DNA of 64,000 nt from Lycocorax pyrrhopterus obiensis (taxonomy: Eukaryota; Chordata; Aves; Passeriformes; Paradisaeidae): NCBI GenBank assembly GCA_014706295.1, contig JACSVZ010000022.1, forward strand, positions 5,164,830 through 5,228,829. The letters run 5' to 3'. Both the position numbers and the translations under genes were made by a program. Each line of letters starts with the position of its first letter. The first letter of the stretch is position 1. Below are positions 33,543 through 47,800 of the stretch, piece after piece. The notes beneath the pieces are model-generated. The model did not search any database and was not told where the DNA came from. It saw only the letters and a program-made list of their open reading frames with translations.

Positions 33543-36404
33543 AAGCACAGCAGAGATGATGGGCCAAGGCAGGGCACACTTTTAGGTTGTGTCTCTGCTG
33601 GACAGCCCAGCCTAAACCCCACTGGTGCCTGGGACATTTGGGATCCTGAAGCGAGGGCGCTGCCAACCCAGCACCCTGGAAAGCTCTAGAAGCCTCAGTT
33701 CTACCTAAACCCAAAGCCATTTGGAGAACCCACTGTGGATGGGGAAGATCTGCCCAAGCCCTGCACACGTCGTGTCCCTGTTCCCTGCTGACCAAACCCC
33801 TCTGCAGAACCTCCTCCCATCACCCACGGGGAGCCAGTTATGGAGGAGGATGGAACTCAAGTGCAGGTGAACAGTTCAGCAGAGGGCAGGAGAACCCCAA
33901 GGACAGCAGGAGGGTGACATGAGCCAGCCCCAGCCCCAGCTGGGTCCATCCCTCCTTCACTCCCAAGGGACAGCCAGTGAGAGAAGCTCTCGGCTACAGC
34001 TCTGAGATGACATATAGGAGGAGGTCACCAGGTTCCCACAGCGCAGACAAGGACAGGGAAACCTCTGGTAATGTCCTAAAACGTGGCCTCAAAATCCTAC
34101 CAGCTGAGCAGAGTGGGAGATGTCCAGCAGAGCTGAAGGCCTGGAGCCAGGGGAGGGAAGGAGGGAAGGAGGGAGGGATGGGCTGCTGAGAGCCACAAGA
34201 TTTGGAAAGCAGCACTTTGATTTAACGGACCTTGATGTTTGAAAATGAAGTTGAGAACTCTTTTCTTTGCCACAGGGCTGAGCCGCGAGCAGGACTTAGA
34301 AGGGCAAGAGCTTTCCAGATGAGCAGTGCAATTTTGTCATAAGAACCAAAATAGTGATTAAAATAACGAGCAGGGGAGAGAGGGAGTGTTGGGCTCACAT
34401 ACAGATGTTAACCTGAGGGTCCTCTCAGCAGGGCCCTAATAAAGGGATTCACCTGTTCTATCAATTAGTGGTGTTACACCTCTGGAGTGGGAATAAACTC
34501 ATCCTTACTGGTTAATTCCATAAACACGCTGCGTTCAGGGCCTTCAGTGAGCCGAGTGCTTTGAATGGAAGGAATGAGATTTAAATACACGTCTGCAAAG
34601 GGATTACAGAGATGGTGTTTGCATCTGTGGGGCTGGAGCCACGTTGCCATAATAACCAAACAGGCTGGGACACGCTGGGGGCACCCCCAGAGTGGGGAGT
34701 GCATCCCAGGGGAGCTGTGGAGGGATGGAACCACCCTGGGAGGACCCACAGCCAGGCAGCCCCGGTGCAGCCAAGGGGGTCCCCAGCCCTCCCTGCTGTT
34801 TGGATGCCCTGAGCTGTCAAACGCTCACCTGGCACCAGCAACCCAGAGTGACAGAGGTGTCCCCAGGACCCCGGGATGTGGCACTGGGGTTGTGCCTGGG
34901 GATGGAGGAGCTGCAAGCGTCATGGGAGTGTCCAGTGGGGTTTAGCAGAGGGGGCAGGACCGAGGTAGGGAGAGGAGGAAGAGAGAAGCACAAGCAGCTT
35001 AGCCCAGGCTGTGACCTCCAGGCCACCAGTTCTGTCCCTCAAGCTCCCTCCAGAGCAAGCAAGGCAGGGGCTCCCAGCTGCATCCTGGGGCACAGCACAG
35101 CACCCACACCAGCACCGTGGCACCCATCAGCCCTGCAGGACAGCCCAGCACTGAGACACCTGCAGGACTCCAGAGCCTGAGGGTCCAGTTAGGGCTGGGA
35201 AAACTGGGAGCAGGTGCAGCCAGACAGTGACTTGGGTGAGACAAGGTGGGGGCAGAGCCGGGGAGCTGCGATGTGCTGCTGTGAGAGCTGCAGCAGGGCT
35301 GGTTTGGCAGTGAAACAAGGTCAGCTGGCCCCAGAGCACGACCAGGTCCCCAAGGGTGGTGTCACAGGAAGGGGGGATGTGGCACCGGGGGAAGGCACCT
35401 GATTTATGGCACTGCCAGCCATGACCTCTCACTCCTAAGGAAGTGTCATGTCCTGTGTGGCTCTCCGGGGGACACTTCCCTGCAGGCAGAGCAGACAAGG
35501 ACCTGATGGCATTTTTTGGAGAAGTTGTGCTTTCCCTCAAATGCTTCAAGTACCAAATGGTAGATTATTGACTTTAGTGAGGACATTCCCCTCAGTGCAT
35601 TCTCAGAGGTTCCCTGGCATGCTCTTGTACCCACCTGCTTCCATGTGAGGCCAAAGGCTCTCCAGAGAGCTCTCAGCACCAAGCATCTCCCCAGAACCCA
35701 CTGCTAACCCATTGCTAACCCAAACACACATTAACAACTCACCAGTGAAGCAACTGGAGAGCAATTTGCCTCCCCAGTGGCTGATGGAGCCCCCCATTCC
35801 CTGCCTCTAACATTGCAGTGAAGTTAAATGTCTGTGTCTTAGAACAGCCCCAGAAGAGCATCTCTTGGACAGAAGAGCAGGAAAGGCACCCAGGAGAGCC
35901 ATTTATACACCTGGAATGGTAAAGATGCAGCTGGAGATCAATCTGACAGAGAGCAGCACTGGGCAGAGCTGTGGATTTCCATCATTCCTGGAGGGAACAG
36001 TCCCCTGGCTGCTGTACGACATGAGGGCTCTCCAGCCCCAGGGGTGATGTCTGCTCAGGTTTGTTTATCCTCAGTTTATCCACCTCACCTCAGCCTCTCT
36101 GGCCCGGCTTTTCCAAGTGCTCTGTGAGCATTCACCCTGTTCCAAAGGTACACACACAGATCCTCGGTGTCAGTGGACTTTGAGCCTGGAGCAGCCACCA
36201 AGGAGGGATCTCCTTCCTGATTCCCCTGACCCCAGCGTGCAGCACAAATAGAAAATGCTTCCCTGCCCCTCCCGGCGTTGTGCTTCCCTTGGATCCGAGT
36301 ACAAATGCCATGTCCTGGCTTCTCCACCTGCACAGCAGCCACTCCCTCTGTGCTGAAAGTATTCCAAGGGAGAAGCAGGGATGAGGCCCTTCAGCCCAGT
36401 CTAT
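33543..36404. other. Non-coding, with G-quadruplex and CTCF-like motifs
   Basis: No gene seen. A CTCF-like TCAGCAGAGGGCA lies at 33876-33888 (one mismatch, plus strand). Confidence 0.5.
34150..34182 (+). other. G-quadruplex-forming motif
   Basis: Six runs of at least three G (GGGG, then GGG five times) separated by loops of 1-5 bases (A, AAGGA, AAGGA, A, AT). Any four runs can fold. Confidence 0.7.
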
Positions 36405-36563
36405 GTTTTTATAGAATCCCAGGATGGTTTGGGTTGGAAGGGACCTTGAAGCCCATCCAGTGCCACCCCTGCCATGGGCAGGGACACCTTCCACTATCCC
36501 AGGCTGCTCCAAGCCCCATCCAGCCTGGCCTTGGACACTTCCAGGGATCCAGGGGCAGCCACA
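36405..36563 (-). repeat. CR1 LINE fragment
   Basis: 'tttatagaatcccaggatgg' starts the reversed tail and it breaks off abruptly at 'ggggcagccacaag'. Confidence 0.88.
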
Positions 36564-37577
36564 AGTTTTTATCCTGCTTTAAGTGAATCACTCTCATACA
36601 CACATACAACAGAGACAATGCTTTCCACCTTCCTCAGAGGAAAGAAACAAGGATTATCCATAAACTGAAAACACCTGGATCCCAGATTTCCACTTGCCTC
36701 CTTTAACAGCTCCACAAGAAAACACCAGCACAGCTGCAACTTGAGTTGTCTGATGAGGGCAAGTTAATTGAGAAGTTTCGCAGCAGGAACTGGAGTGGCT
36801 TTCCCAGGGAAGGGAAAGCCTGGGCCCTGAGTGGCAGCTACAGGAACTGCTGGCAGGCACAGCTGCTTCCTCCTCCACTGCCCTGTGGTGCTCAGGACAG
36901 GGAAGTTCTGCCCTCAGAACCAGTCTGAGCAAGGCAGCAGAATGTTTACTGCAAACATTTCAGCTGTTCACTGGTGTTAAGCAACGGGTAAGGAATTCAG
37001 TGATACCCAAAGCAGAAAGGTGATCAGTCCTCAGGCATATTGATAAACTGAAGGGTTAAGGCACCACCCCATCATTGATTAAAAGGATGAAGGAAGAAGA
37101 GGGTGTAAGGGCTGAGGCTGTCGTTGCTGTCTGGCTCAGTAACCAGGAAGCACAGCACACGCTCGCTGCTGCGTTTCCTGTGCTGTGCAGAGCAGGCTCT
37201 GTGTTGAGGTAAAGCTGAGTGAGCAGCAAAGCCGAGCTATCCCGGGAACAGCTGCGCTGCCAGGTGCTGCCTCTGCCACTCCCTTTCTGAGCTCCCACAT
37301 CAGGACCCTCAACAGCATCAATGGTGCTGTTAGGGTTGGGTTTTCCCCTCCCAGCTCCACCTGAATGCTCCTGTTGGGACACTTCACTGCTTTTGAGATG
37401 CTCCCCTGTAATTCCTGGAATAAAATACAGCTGCTTTAGCAACATCTGTTAGCACAGTGCACAGCAGAGATCATTTCCATGATGAAAAACAAAGCCAGGG
37501 CCCCAACTCTGTCCCTAAACCTGTTGTTTCAAACTTAATTCAGCTGGTTTCTCCTTAGTGTGGGGGTTTTTACACAG
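36564..37577. other. Non-coding, no recognised elements
   Basis: Unique sequence with no exon or repeat that I recognise. Confidence 0.5.
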
Positions 37578-37885
37578 AACAGAATCCCAGGATCACTGAG
37601 GTTGGAAAAGACCTCCAAGGTCATCAAGTTCAGCCTGTGACTGATGCCCACCTTGTCACCAGCCCAGAGCACTGAGAGCCACATCCAGTTGTTCCTTGAA
37701 TATCTCCAGGGATGGGGACTCCAGCACTTTCCTGGGCAGCCCCTGACAATGCCTGACAACTGCTTCAGTGAAGAAATTCCTCCTGATGTCCAACCTGAAC
37801 CTCCCCTGGCACAGCTTGAGGTTCTTTCCTCTTGTCCTGTGCCTTGTTCCCTGGGAGCAGAGCCCAACCAAAGCTCAGCAGGCTT
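37578..37885 (-). repeat. CR1 LINE fragment just downstream of CHMP4B
   Basis: 'cagaatcccaggatcactga', 'gttggaaaagacctccaagg' and 'tccaacctgaacctcccctg' in order. It lies about 100 bases beyond the predicted CHMP4B cleavage site, in the same orientation as the gene. Confidence 0.9.
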
Positions 37886-37984
37886 TAGAGGGGATGACCC
37901 TCATGTAGAAAGAGGCCAAACTACACCTAAACCACAGCCAGATCACTTAAACAGGACACAGAACTGACAACAGCAGCCACAGGT

Positions 37985-38735
37985 GAAAATTAATCGAGAT
38001 ATTTAATACAGTGCAATCCATAGTAGTTTCTTAATTAAAATAATTGTGTGCATGTATCTGAATGGGTTATCAATTATCACAAAAAAGCAATAAACATTGT
38101 AGTGCTATGTAGAAAAATGTACAACTGAACTTGAAACCATCCCTACTTCCAAGAGAGTGTGGATCAACTGCAAATCATTCTCACCAATTAAAATGGGCAC
38201 AGTGACTACGTCGTTGCGGTGACAGACACAGGGCTGGCCACACAGCAGTCAAGGGATATAAATAGAACTGGCAAAGAACTAAAAACCTAAAGCATTCTTG
38301 CACCTAAAACACAATAAAGAAGCCGACAGTGGCTTACGACTTTTCCTGGATTTTAAATGCCTTACAAGACTCCTAGACACACTTAAACTGACTTAAAATT
38401 ACAGAGTGTTTTTTCAGCTTATTTCAATTCAATATATGGCCCAAATTGAAGATGAAGATCCAGCAGTGGCAGGAGCACAGTCCAAAAGCTGAGTGTTGGA
38501 TTTTGCAAATACCTTTTCTACAGAAATTCAACCGTATCGACAGCAGGCAATTCCCCCTGCTCCCCCTTCTCTCCTCTGGGCAGACCATGCTATGCAGAAA
38601 ACAGCAATGCAGTTCCCACTGCTCTGGGTTAAAACTAAAGATAAAGACATTTTGCTTATGCTTTCTCCCCAACAAAACACATTTGCACCCAGAATAGGTA
38701 ACCAAAGTCTTTTTTCCAGCCAGGTGCTGCTGTGG
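37985..38735 (-). other. CHMP4B: CHMP4B 3' untranslated region (predicted)
   Basis: About 750 bases of AT-rich, repeat-free sequence lie between the stop codon and the first usable poly(A) signal on the minus strand. A CR1 LINE starts about 100 bases further on, which also suggests the transcript ends here. The cleavage point, about 37985, is inferred. Confidence 0.65.
38002..38007 (-). terminator. CHMP4B: Poly(A) signal ATTAAA for CHMP4B
   Basis: The plus strand reads TTTAAT, giving ATTAAA on the minus strand, about 730 bases past the stop. No AATAAA was found on the minus strand between the stop and this point. ATTAAA is the commonest functional variant of the signal. Confidence 0.6.
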
Positions 38736-38803
38736 TTACATGGTTCCTGCCCAAGCTTCCAGCTCTTTCATGTCATCATCCTCTTCTTCCTCTTTCTTCT
38801 TGG
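38736..38803 (-). CDS. CHMP4B: CHMP4B coding exon 5 (residues 206-227 and stop)
   Basis: The acceptor is 'ttttgcag' and the stop is TAA at 38738-38736. The exon encodes 'AKKKEEEEDDDMKELEAWAG' and ends in Thr-Met. The final amphipathic helix, with Met217, Leu220 and Trp223, is the family's ALIX Bro1-domain binding site. Its presence argues that this is a functional CHMP4B and not a retrocopy, as does the intact intron structure. Confidence 0.95.
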
Positions 38804-41800
38804 CTGCAAAACCACAAAAGAAAACCAGTGAGTGGGAATCTTGACAGAACCCAGTGGCCTCTGTGCTACTGACCAACCAGTAAATGAAGCACCTAAAGCC
38901 AGCTGTGGACAAAACATAAACAAAACCTTTTGGACCTGAAAGAGCCATCATGGGCTGAACTTCCTGGGGTTCCCACTTTGAGGGGAAAAAGACAACAGCT
39001 CACACAGGAGGAAGGCAGTGGGCATGGAAGCTAAGGTGGGATATTTTTCCCTGATTTCCAAGCCTCTAAGCCCCTTTCAGAGGGATGCAGCTTCTTACAG
39101 AAACTCATCTGATGTCTCCAGTATTAATCTGTTCCCCATCAAAAAAATTTCCTTATTCCATCACTGAGTACTGCAAATGCAAATGAGGTGTTTGGGTCAG
39201 GCAGGTACAGAATTTGGAGGGGCTGAAGAGCCCTGGGAACATCCCCCTCCCCTTCTCCTGTGCTCCCTGGCAGCTGGGTGGATGTGGATGTGGATGGGAG
39301 GGAGCAGCCTGGACGCTGCCCTCTCCTCATTCCTGGTTGTTCCAGGGCAGAAAATGCTGCTCTTTGTCATAACATGACAAGCCCAGTTTCCATTAACTCA
39401 ACAAAAAAGGTTTGAACCCACAAATAGCTGCAATAATTTTGGAAAATGCCAAAAAAAAAAAAAAAGTCAAACAATTCCTGGTCCAAGTGGTTTGTGTCAT
39501 TCCAAATGAAACGTTTACATCAGGAGAACTGAGTCAGCTCCAAGCTCCAGACCCCTCCTTTGTACAAGGCTGGAATTTGGTTTTCTATATTAAGCTCCTC
39601 CAGGCCCCATTAAACAAAAACAGCTTCTGCCTGAATTTCTCCTGACACCACCAGCAACAAAATTCCTCATTCAGACTGATTAAAGCCAAAATCCTGACAG
39701 CTCCTGAGAACTGGAGAAGCAGGAAAGCTCATGGTCATTTTCCCTTCAATGGATGTAAAGGAGGTAACAGAGTCAGCTCTACCTCAAAAGACACATTATT
39801 ATTCCCAAAAAGGCAATTACACATGAACCTGAACCATCAGGGACAGCATTCCCTTTGGAAGTCTGACCCATGGTAACCACAAGCAAATTTTTAATCCCAG
39901 TTTTAAGTCAATTTTAAGTGAAAAACTATTCAGGTTAAAAAAATAAACCCACACAAAATCCCCACCCGACATCACCCCGGAATCCCAATTTTTCCCAAGT
40001 GCCAGCCTCGGAGGCAGCTTTATTGAAGCAAAACGTAGCCTGCCACTTAAATACATTAATGGAATTATGGAATTCTCATTTCCATCCAAAAGCAGTTTAG
40101 CATAAATCCTGTGAAACACTGAGCTTTATGCTCATAGTTTTTACTATCAGAATTGTGCACAGTTTTTATGATTTCAGGAAGTTTCCATGAGTTTTATGCT
40201 GTGTAGCTCCTTAGATCTGTCCACAATTACAACACCTCTTACTTGTGTGCAGTCACAAAATGCAAAGAGTAGATTTGGGTCCAAGACATTGTGTTTTAAA
40301 TCTATTTAGAGAACAAACCTCACTAAATCAGCCAGGGAATAAAAAGGCAATGCACTGGTTCATTTAATCTATTTCTCCTGAATCTGATAAAGTCTCAGAT
40401 TTCAGATACTCTGACAGAACTCCCACCCCTCTCCCCAACTCTGGTCAGCAGTTCTGCCTGACAGAACACAACTAGGACCACACAAAATCAGTGGTGTCAG
40501 AATAAAAGCAGTGTAACACACAAGGAGCAGTGGCACAAAGCAGAACCTTGGTGTCTGGCAGTGCCTGCTGCTTCCCACATCCATCCAAGCCTGGAAAGGC
40601 AGCAGGATAATTATAGATACACTGACCACTTGGGATTATTTTCATCCACTGGTTTTTTGGACTTGTTTTCTCTAAGTAAGGACAAGGAATAGAGCTGCAA
40701 AGTTGACAACTTATTCATCATTTTCAGGCAGATTCAGCAAAATGGGCTGGTAAAGCTTCATATCCTCCCATCAGTGCTGCCAGGGGTGTCCCAGCTCAGC
40801 TGAATTCCATGGGCAATGTTCATACAAGAGGGATCAGTTCAGATTTAAGAGCAGCTTTGAACCATCTGTGTAAATACAAACATTTCTTGTCCATCTTCCA
40901 TGTAAAATCCTCATGCTACCTAAAATTCCCTGGATATGTGTGCTCTAGGACTGGGATGACCCTCGCTTTGGGGCTGCCTGGCTTGGGTACTGCAGGGGAG
41001 GCCACAGCCCTCCCAGAGAGGGGACCCCAAGGAAGATCCTCCCGAAGGCCAGAAGAGCAGGGATCAGATTAAAACCCAAAGCAGCAGCAAGGATCCATGG
41101 GGGAATCTGAACCTGCCTGGCACTGGATGACCCCAGAGGTCTTTTCCAGCTTTAATGATTTTATGAGTTAATTTACTCTGCCCTCCCTTTTATAGCCTCA
41201 GGGTGTCCATCAAGATTTCTTCCTTGTTGGCCCATCCACAGCACCTTCTCCCAGACCTCCACTGCACCCTGAGCATCATCCAGGCTGCAGAGAACCTGGA
41301 TGAGCTGGAGCAGTAAACAACTGCTCCTGTGACGGGGAATGATTTTTGTGCTTCTTGTGAAGGGCAGGTGCCCCTCACAGAGAAATGGCGCTGGGTGTGA
41401 TCTGGGATTCAGGAAGCAATTCCTGCAGCCAGATCTCCCAGACCCAAGGAGCTGGCAGATAAATAAGCACACTTTTAATGATCCAGGATGTTTCAGTAAA
41501 GGTTGATCCATACCTGGCTTGGAGGGTATTGATATTGAGGGCACATTTGGTAGTGGTACTGTCTCCGGACCACTGATTTCCAGCAAGTTTTTGTCTAGTT
41601 CTTCTTGTTCTAGTTCCTCTAGTTCTGCCATGAGTTCATCCTAGGTTTTCAAGGAGAAAAAAGAAAAAAGAAGGAACTTTAAGTCATATTTATTAACAAA
41701 CATATTTAGTTGATCATATTATTAAGGAAAATAGCACAAATAAATGGGATCAGAGCAAAGGGAGGAGGTGAGGAGTCTGATTCTGATGTGATTCCTGTAC

Positions 41801-44800
41801 TTGATCTCTTGGAGGGTGAGGAGGGTGGGGAAAGCAGAGGAGGGAAGGAGAAATCCAAGTCCAAATAGTCTCAGGTCAGGCCATTCAGACCATTCTGAGC
41901 ATAAAGTCCAGGTCACAGCCACCAACAATTCCAGGTGAGATTTCACACCCCAGTACTGCAGCCAGGCACACAGAGCGTGCAGATCTCCAGAGAAAGAACT
42001 CCTAGGAGTCACAATTCCTGGAGGGATTTAAAAGCCATGCAGATGTGGTGCTCAGGGTTAGTGATGGGGCTGGCAGTGCTGGCTTAGTGGTTGGACTCCC
42101 TGATCCCAAGGCTTCCCAACCCAAAGGATTCCATGACTCACTGATAAAAACACAAGCAAACGGAAAGCCATACCTCATCAAATTCCTCCCCAAATCCTAC
42201 TGGCTTGGAGATGGCTGTAGAGATCTCATCTGCCAGCTCTTGCTGTTCTGCAATGTCCTGCATTAATTCATCTACTTTATCAATGTCCCTGGAAAAGAAA
42301 GGAAAGAATTCAGTATCAGCAGGCACATTCCCAATCAACGCTGTATTTCCTGGGTTCTGTAGAAATGCCATGCCACGGTGACATTTCCAAAGCCCTTTCC
42401 CAAAACACACTTTGTATGCAAGTCTGGATTTTATCCCCCTGGTCTCCACACAATTATAGATGTATTTTTAACTTTTCCTTGCAAGCTTAGCTCCCAGCAG
42501 TTATACAGACACCAAGGAGAGGTTTTGTTCGGCACCACTGATATTAATAATAATCTGCTCCATTCCCTGATTCAGCACTATTACATCCACAATATTTGCT
42601 TCTGGAGCAAGCACAACATTCCCACAATGCAGTTTTACCTTTAATGATTGCTACGTACACCAACTCCACTGCACAGAAAAAAGTTTTAAGTCTCCCCTTG
42701 AGGCTTAAAATTCTTGCTGCTCCAAGATGGATCTGTAACTACTGCAGGCTTCCATTTTCTTTAGACCACACTGGTGCTACCCAGCTTTTGGATAAATGCA
42801 GAAAATAAAACAGTAGTAAACTGAGGAAGCATCGATATTTGTGTATTTTGTTCCATTTTAGTTCAAGTTTGAGCCTTTCAAAAGAAGGTTTTGCTACTCC
42901 AGCTCCACCTTTGGTTTGAAACACCTGGCATTCAGCAGACCTAACAAACACCAAACCACAGATCCCATGGAAAGACACAGGAGGGAATAACTTACATGTT
43001 GTCATGAGCAGCTTTCATAGCCTTAGCAGCAAAACCCATGTTCTTAAGCACTTCAGTGTTGGTGTTGGCATTCTCCAGGGCTTCCCTCTGGAATTCAATT
43101 GTTGATAACGTGCCATCTATCTGTGCCAGCTGCTTCTCGTACCTCTTCTTGCGCTTCAGGGCCTGCAGGGCAGCTGCACAGCGAAGGAAAGCGTAGGATT
43201 GATGAGATTTATGCCCAAAACAGCCATTCACCAATTTGCACCAAGTGCCACTCAGCCCAGAGAAGTATTTAGCATGTTCTAGTGTTTGCTGCCCATTCTT
43301 CCCAGATAAACTATGCTGCCCCACCCTTGCATTTGCCTCCTTCAACGAAGTTGTTTAGAGGTGGCTGCTGCCTCCTGTCCCTTGCCTGTCACAGCAGGAT
43401 GCCAGCCCAGAACTCACTGCTAACACACCACAGACAGAGACCGTGCTACAACAAACAGAAGGTTTCAATATCCAAGCTCACCCACTTAAAAACACCCTTG
43501 TTCACCCTCACCCCATCGCAGGAAGGCAGCATTTCTGGTGCAGCTCCTGCCAGATGAGGTCTTTGTGCTGCTGCAGGTCCCCCCCTCCTGCTGAACGCCT
43601 GGGAGAAGCAACTTGTTCAAATCCAAGCAGAAAAGTTCCCTCAGCTTTGCACTTAACGCTGGGAAATACACATTCTAGAAATGATTGCATTTACGTATTT
43701 TTGTATTACTCCTCCTAGAAAGTGCTGTCCACACAACAGCCTGAGCTGAGAGAAGCCCTCACTGGAGGTGGTTTGAGCAAATTTGCTGCTTGTGAGCACT
43801 TGCAGAACTCCTTGCACTCTGCAGGAGGAGCCCACCCAGGACAGCTCCCACTGTGGGATCAGTGTGGGAGGACTGGTCCAACCTGCTCTACCCACCCCAC
43901 CCACACAGGGGAGCACCCAGCAGGTGACAACAGCCCACAGCCAGCTCTTCCCAAGACACTGGGACAGAAATCATGGGCATGGCCATTCCTGAAACACTGA
44001 CAGGGAACACCAACTACATTTACACATAGCTGTACGAGACGTGGTCGATGCCACATCCCTGGAGTGTCCAAGGCCAGGCTGGATGGGGCTTGGAGCACAA
44101 ACACCAAGTGTCACATGGAGTAAGACACCAGTACAGCTTCCCTTCATGGCACTGCCACTTCCCCTCCTGCTCTGGACTGACGTGTCCTCTCCATGACAGT
44201 CCTGGTCATATAATACCCCCTGTACTTCAAAACCTCACCTCGGCCCCAAGCTGCTGCTCCAACAGCCTCACCCTCAGCTCCTGAACCCAGCCACACACAC
44301 ACTTCACTTCTTCAGTGCTCTGATCTCTGGGAGTCTCACAGCAGAAACCACTTCATGTGACACAGGATCAGCTCTGCTAAAAATCAGTCTTGGCCCACCC
44401 AAAAGCTCAGTCACACCCACCAGGAACAGGGGCAAATAAAAGCTTTAAATCTTTAAATCTCTAAGAGATGTTATTTCCAAGCAGAATTTTTTGAGGAGAG
44501 CAGAAAACAAGGAGTAGGAAATCCTGACTAGAGACAGCTTCCCTTATCTCCCCTTCTAGAGGGCTCATAACTCGGTGATGTGATCAATATGTTTCTGCAG
44601 CACACATGAAGGAGCTGCTCTCCTAAAAGCTGATCAAGCCCACAGGCACCCCGGGTGTTTTGGCAGATCCCATCCTGAGATGCTGACAGTCCTGCAAGAT
44701 AAAGTCCAGCTTCAGCTCTGCCACTGGTTATAAATATGCTGTATTTGGCTAATTTCAAATTAACTAATGTGTTAAGAGAATAAAAAAGCACTTTTCTATG

Positions 44801-47800
44801 GGAAGGCCCAGCTAAGGATGCCAAGCACACAAAGTAGCTCAGGATGATTTATGAGAAGCCAGCAAAAACACCTCAACTATTCCACCAGAAGCCCAGGACC
44901 CAAAACAAGCCTCTGCACTGACTTTCACTCCAGTGGCCACTAAATCTCCCCAGTTTTGGGGCCAGTCCAACATCCACTTGTTCGACAGGAGTGAGAACAG
45001 GGGGTTTTCAAAGGACAATGTTTGCTCTGCAGAATGAGGCACAACACAAATATCCCAAACATTCCAGCTTTATGCCAGATCATAAAGTGATGAGCAACAC
45101 ATTACTGGGATATTTCAGCTGGTTCATTCTGCACTAATGGTTTAATTAAGGATATACGAAGTTTTCTTACTCAGAAAGATAAAAACTGTTAATAGCTGTG
45201 TTTATAGAGTGACAGATGCTGGGGAAATGCCTGAGAAGGGGACGTTCTTTATTGAGAATTTTGTGCCTCGGGGAGATTTACTGGCAAAAGCAGAGATTTT
45301 ATAGCATTATATAACATTATATAAAGCCAAGTCAAGTGCTACAATTTACATACAGCTCCCCACTACAGCTTTCTCTGAGAACAGTTACAGTTTGCCTACA
45401 TTTCATGCTCATGTACTTTAAAACAAGCTGCTCGGACACCAATCATGGCAAGAATCATCCTGAACCATCAGAAGTTCTTATCAGGATGGTTGGGTAACCC
45501 TGTCCCTCCCATTCCCACCCACACCACTTCTGTACCAGAACTGCACTGCCCTTAAACTTCACACGGATTTGGGGTATTTTCTGCAAACATTTCCTACTCC
45601 TTAAGACCAAGGAAGATACTTATTTTCCTCTCTCCTTCCTAAAGCCAAAGCAAGGATAAAGATCAGGAACCTACTGAAATCTTATGAACTGCCAGAGTAA
45701 CACATTTTTATTAAGTTTTTATTAAAGTCAAAGCTACAAAACCTTAATCTGAAGGGAATTACCTCAGCTCTTTTTCTCAAAAAAAAAAATCTTTTTCCGG
45801 AATTTTAAAATAAATACGAACCAGAGAGAGTGGAGTACAAATGTCCTGTGGCATTGTGCACATGCAAGAATCAGGTGTGTCTGAAATCAGAGTGGCACAG
45901 GGCCTCTCTCTGCCCTTCTCAAAGGCTGCTCTCACATCAAACAGCCATGGAGGAGGCTCTCCTCAGCACCCACGCCCCAAATTATCCCTTTACTGCTTCC
46001 AAGAGAGTAATTACAGAGGCAGCCCATGCAATTCATACCCAGCTTTAATTGCTGTGGAACTGCTTCAGCAGGACCTGTGACCATCCACTAGGTTTAAAGC
46101 ATTTATCCTCTGGCCAGCCAGAGCTCACTCACGCCCTGGAACGTGTTGCTAGAGAGGTCCCCAGCACATTTTTCTAGAAGCAGCTGATCTCAGCTTTGCA
46201 GCAGTGGGACACACTCCTTATCTCGGAGCCAAAAGCCACACAAGATTTCCAGATGGCTGGGCCAGCCTCTCACAGCAGCTGCTGCACGGGGCCTGATAGC
46301 CAGAGTTCAACTGGACAAGTGGCTGAACTTACTCTGGAATATCTTTATTACAAAAAAACCAGCAGTACCAGTTCACATCAGCAGCTGCTTTAAGAGGGGA
46401 TTCAACATTTAATACAGCCCTCAATGACAGCAAAAATATGTGACCATTCCACACGCAGTTTGCACAAGAACCTGCCAATGAAGAGTGTTCCAGACAACCT
46501 TTACAACCCACACCTTCTCCTTAACAGGCCCGGGGGGTGTTTTAACTTCTAAGTCCAATGTGCAGCATGAATTGCAAGCACTTAAAGGATCCTCTAAAGA
46601 AACAAACAGCAGATAACAAACCTTAGCTGCATTTTATTTGGATTGTAATAAAGCTTTCAGAGAATACGTATGACTGGGGGAAAAACAGTTATAGATACTT
46701 ATATATTATTATTATTGTTGTTGTTATTATTATATTAAAGGTAATACATTTAAAACTACCTGGGTGACTCCTGACCTCCATTAGAAGACAGTGAGTAGGC
46801 TCAAAATGCCCTCCTCCATATGACATTTTGATATATTAATTGTCTTTATTATCAGCTATGATGGGGATGTTGGAGGCAGTTTTTATTCATGAAGATTGCC
46901 CCACAGAGCTCTGACCAGTTAAATGGATATCAGTGGTTTATTACCTCTTTTCCATTGGCAAAGCAATGTAAAATTTCTCTCTGTTAATGAGCACCAGACT
47001 GTGATCTCTGCAGTTCCTTTTTACAGAGAAATTCTCACAAAGAAAACACCAGATTCCAGGGAGGACTAAAACTGCAGCTGAGTCCAGTGAGATCTGGGCT
47101 GGCTGCTTCAATTTCTTGAATGCAAAACATGCCTAAAACTACATTCAAAGAACATTTTTCACACATTTTAACACATAAAAAGCTATTCCTTCTTCTGTAT
47201 TTTGTTTTGGCTTGGGGTTTTGGAGGGGAGGGTTTGTCGTTGGTTGTTGGTTGGTCGGGGTTTTTTTTTTTCCCAGCCTTTGAACTGCAAAATTCTATTT
47301 TAATTTTCTATTTATTTGAATTTCTGGGCCCCCACTGCTAGAAATTCCAGAAGTTCTACACCTTCTGTTTGACCACAGTGATTCCCAGGAATCCAAGGGT
47401 TTCACTGGGATACCACCACAGCAGGACCCAGCCCTCCAACAAAAGTGAGAAGCAGGAACTCATGTCACAGTTTTCAGTCACTACTCCTGACTAATGAGCA
47501 CCCAAAAATGAAAAGAGCAGAGTCATTCAGCCAGACTCTCCTCAGTCAGCAGATCAGTCAGAAAAACATGACTGCTCACCCAGATAATTTCACTTTGTCC
47601 TCCAGAAATGCTATCTGTAAGAATTTATGTATTTGGAATTATTTTAACCTGTGTATAGGCAAATTATTATTATTAAATGAGCTGTTGTAAGTCTAATGAT
47701 TTTTTTTGCAACATTTACAGCAGTTTGTTAGTCAAATGAGACGAATGTTCACTGTGATAAGCAGCTGGCAGGATAATAAAAATACAATTTTACTACCTGG

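Noticed and set aside
32947..33795. Open frame of 282 codons on the minus strand
   Set aside because: Its middle is antisense CR1 (33325-33542) and the rest shows no family resemblance or splice structure.
1..37577. RALY or another neighbouring gene
   Set aside because: I looked for the RALY RNA-binding domain and for any conserved exon with splice sites on the minus strand and found none; the neighbour must lie outside or only non-coding exons fall here.
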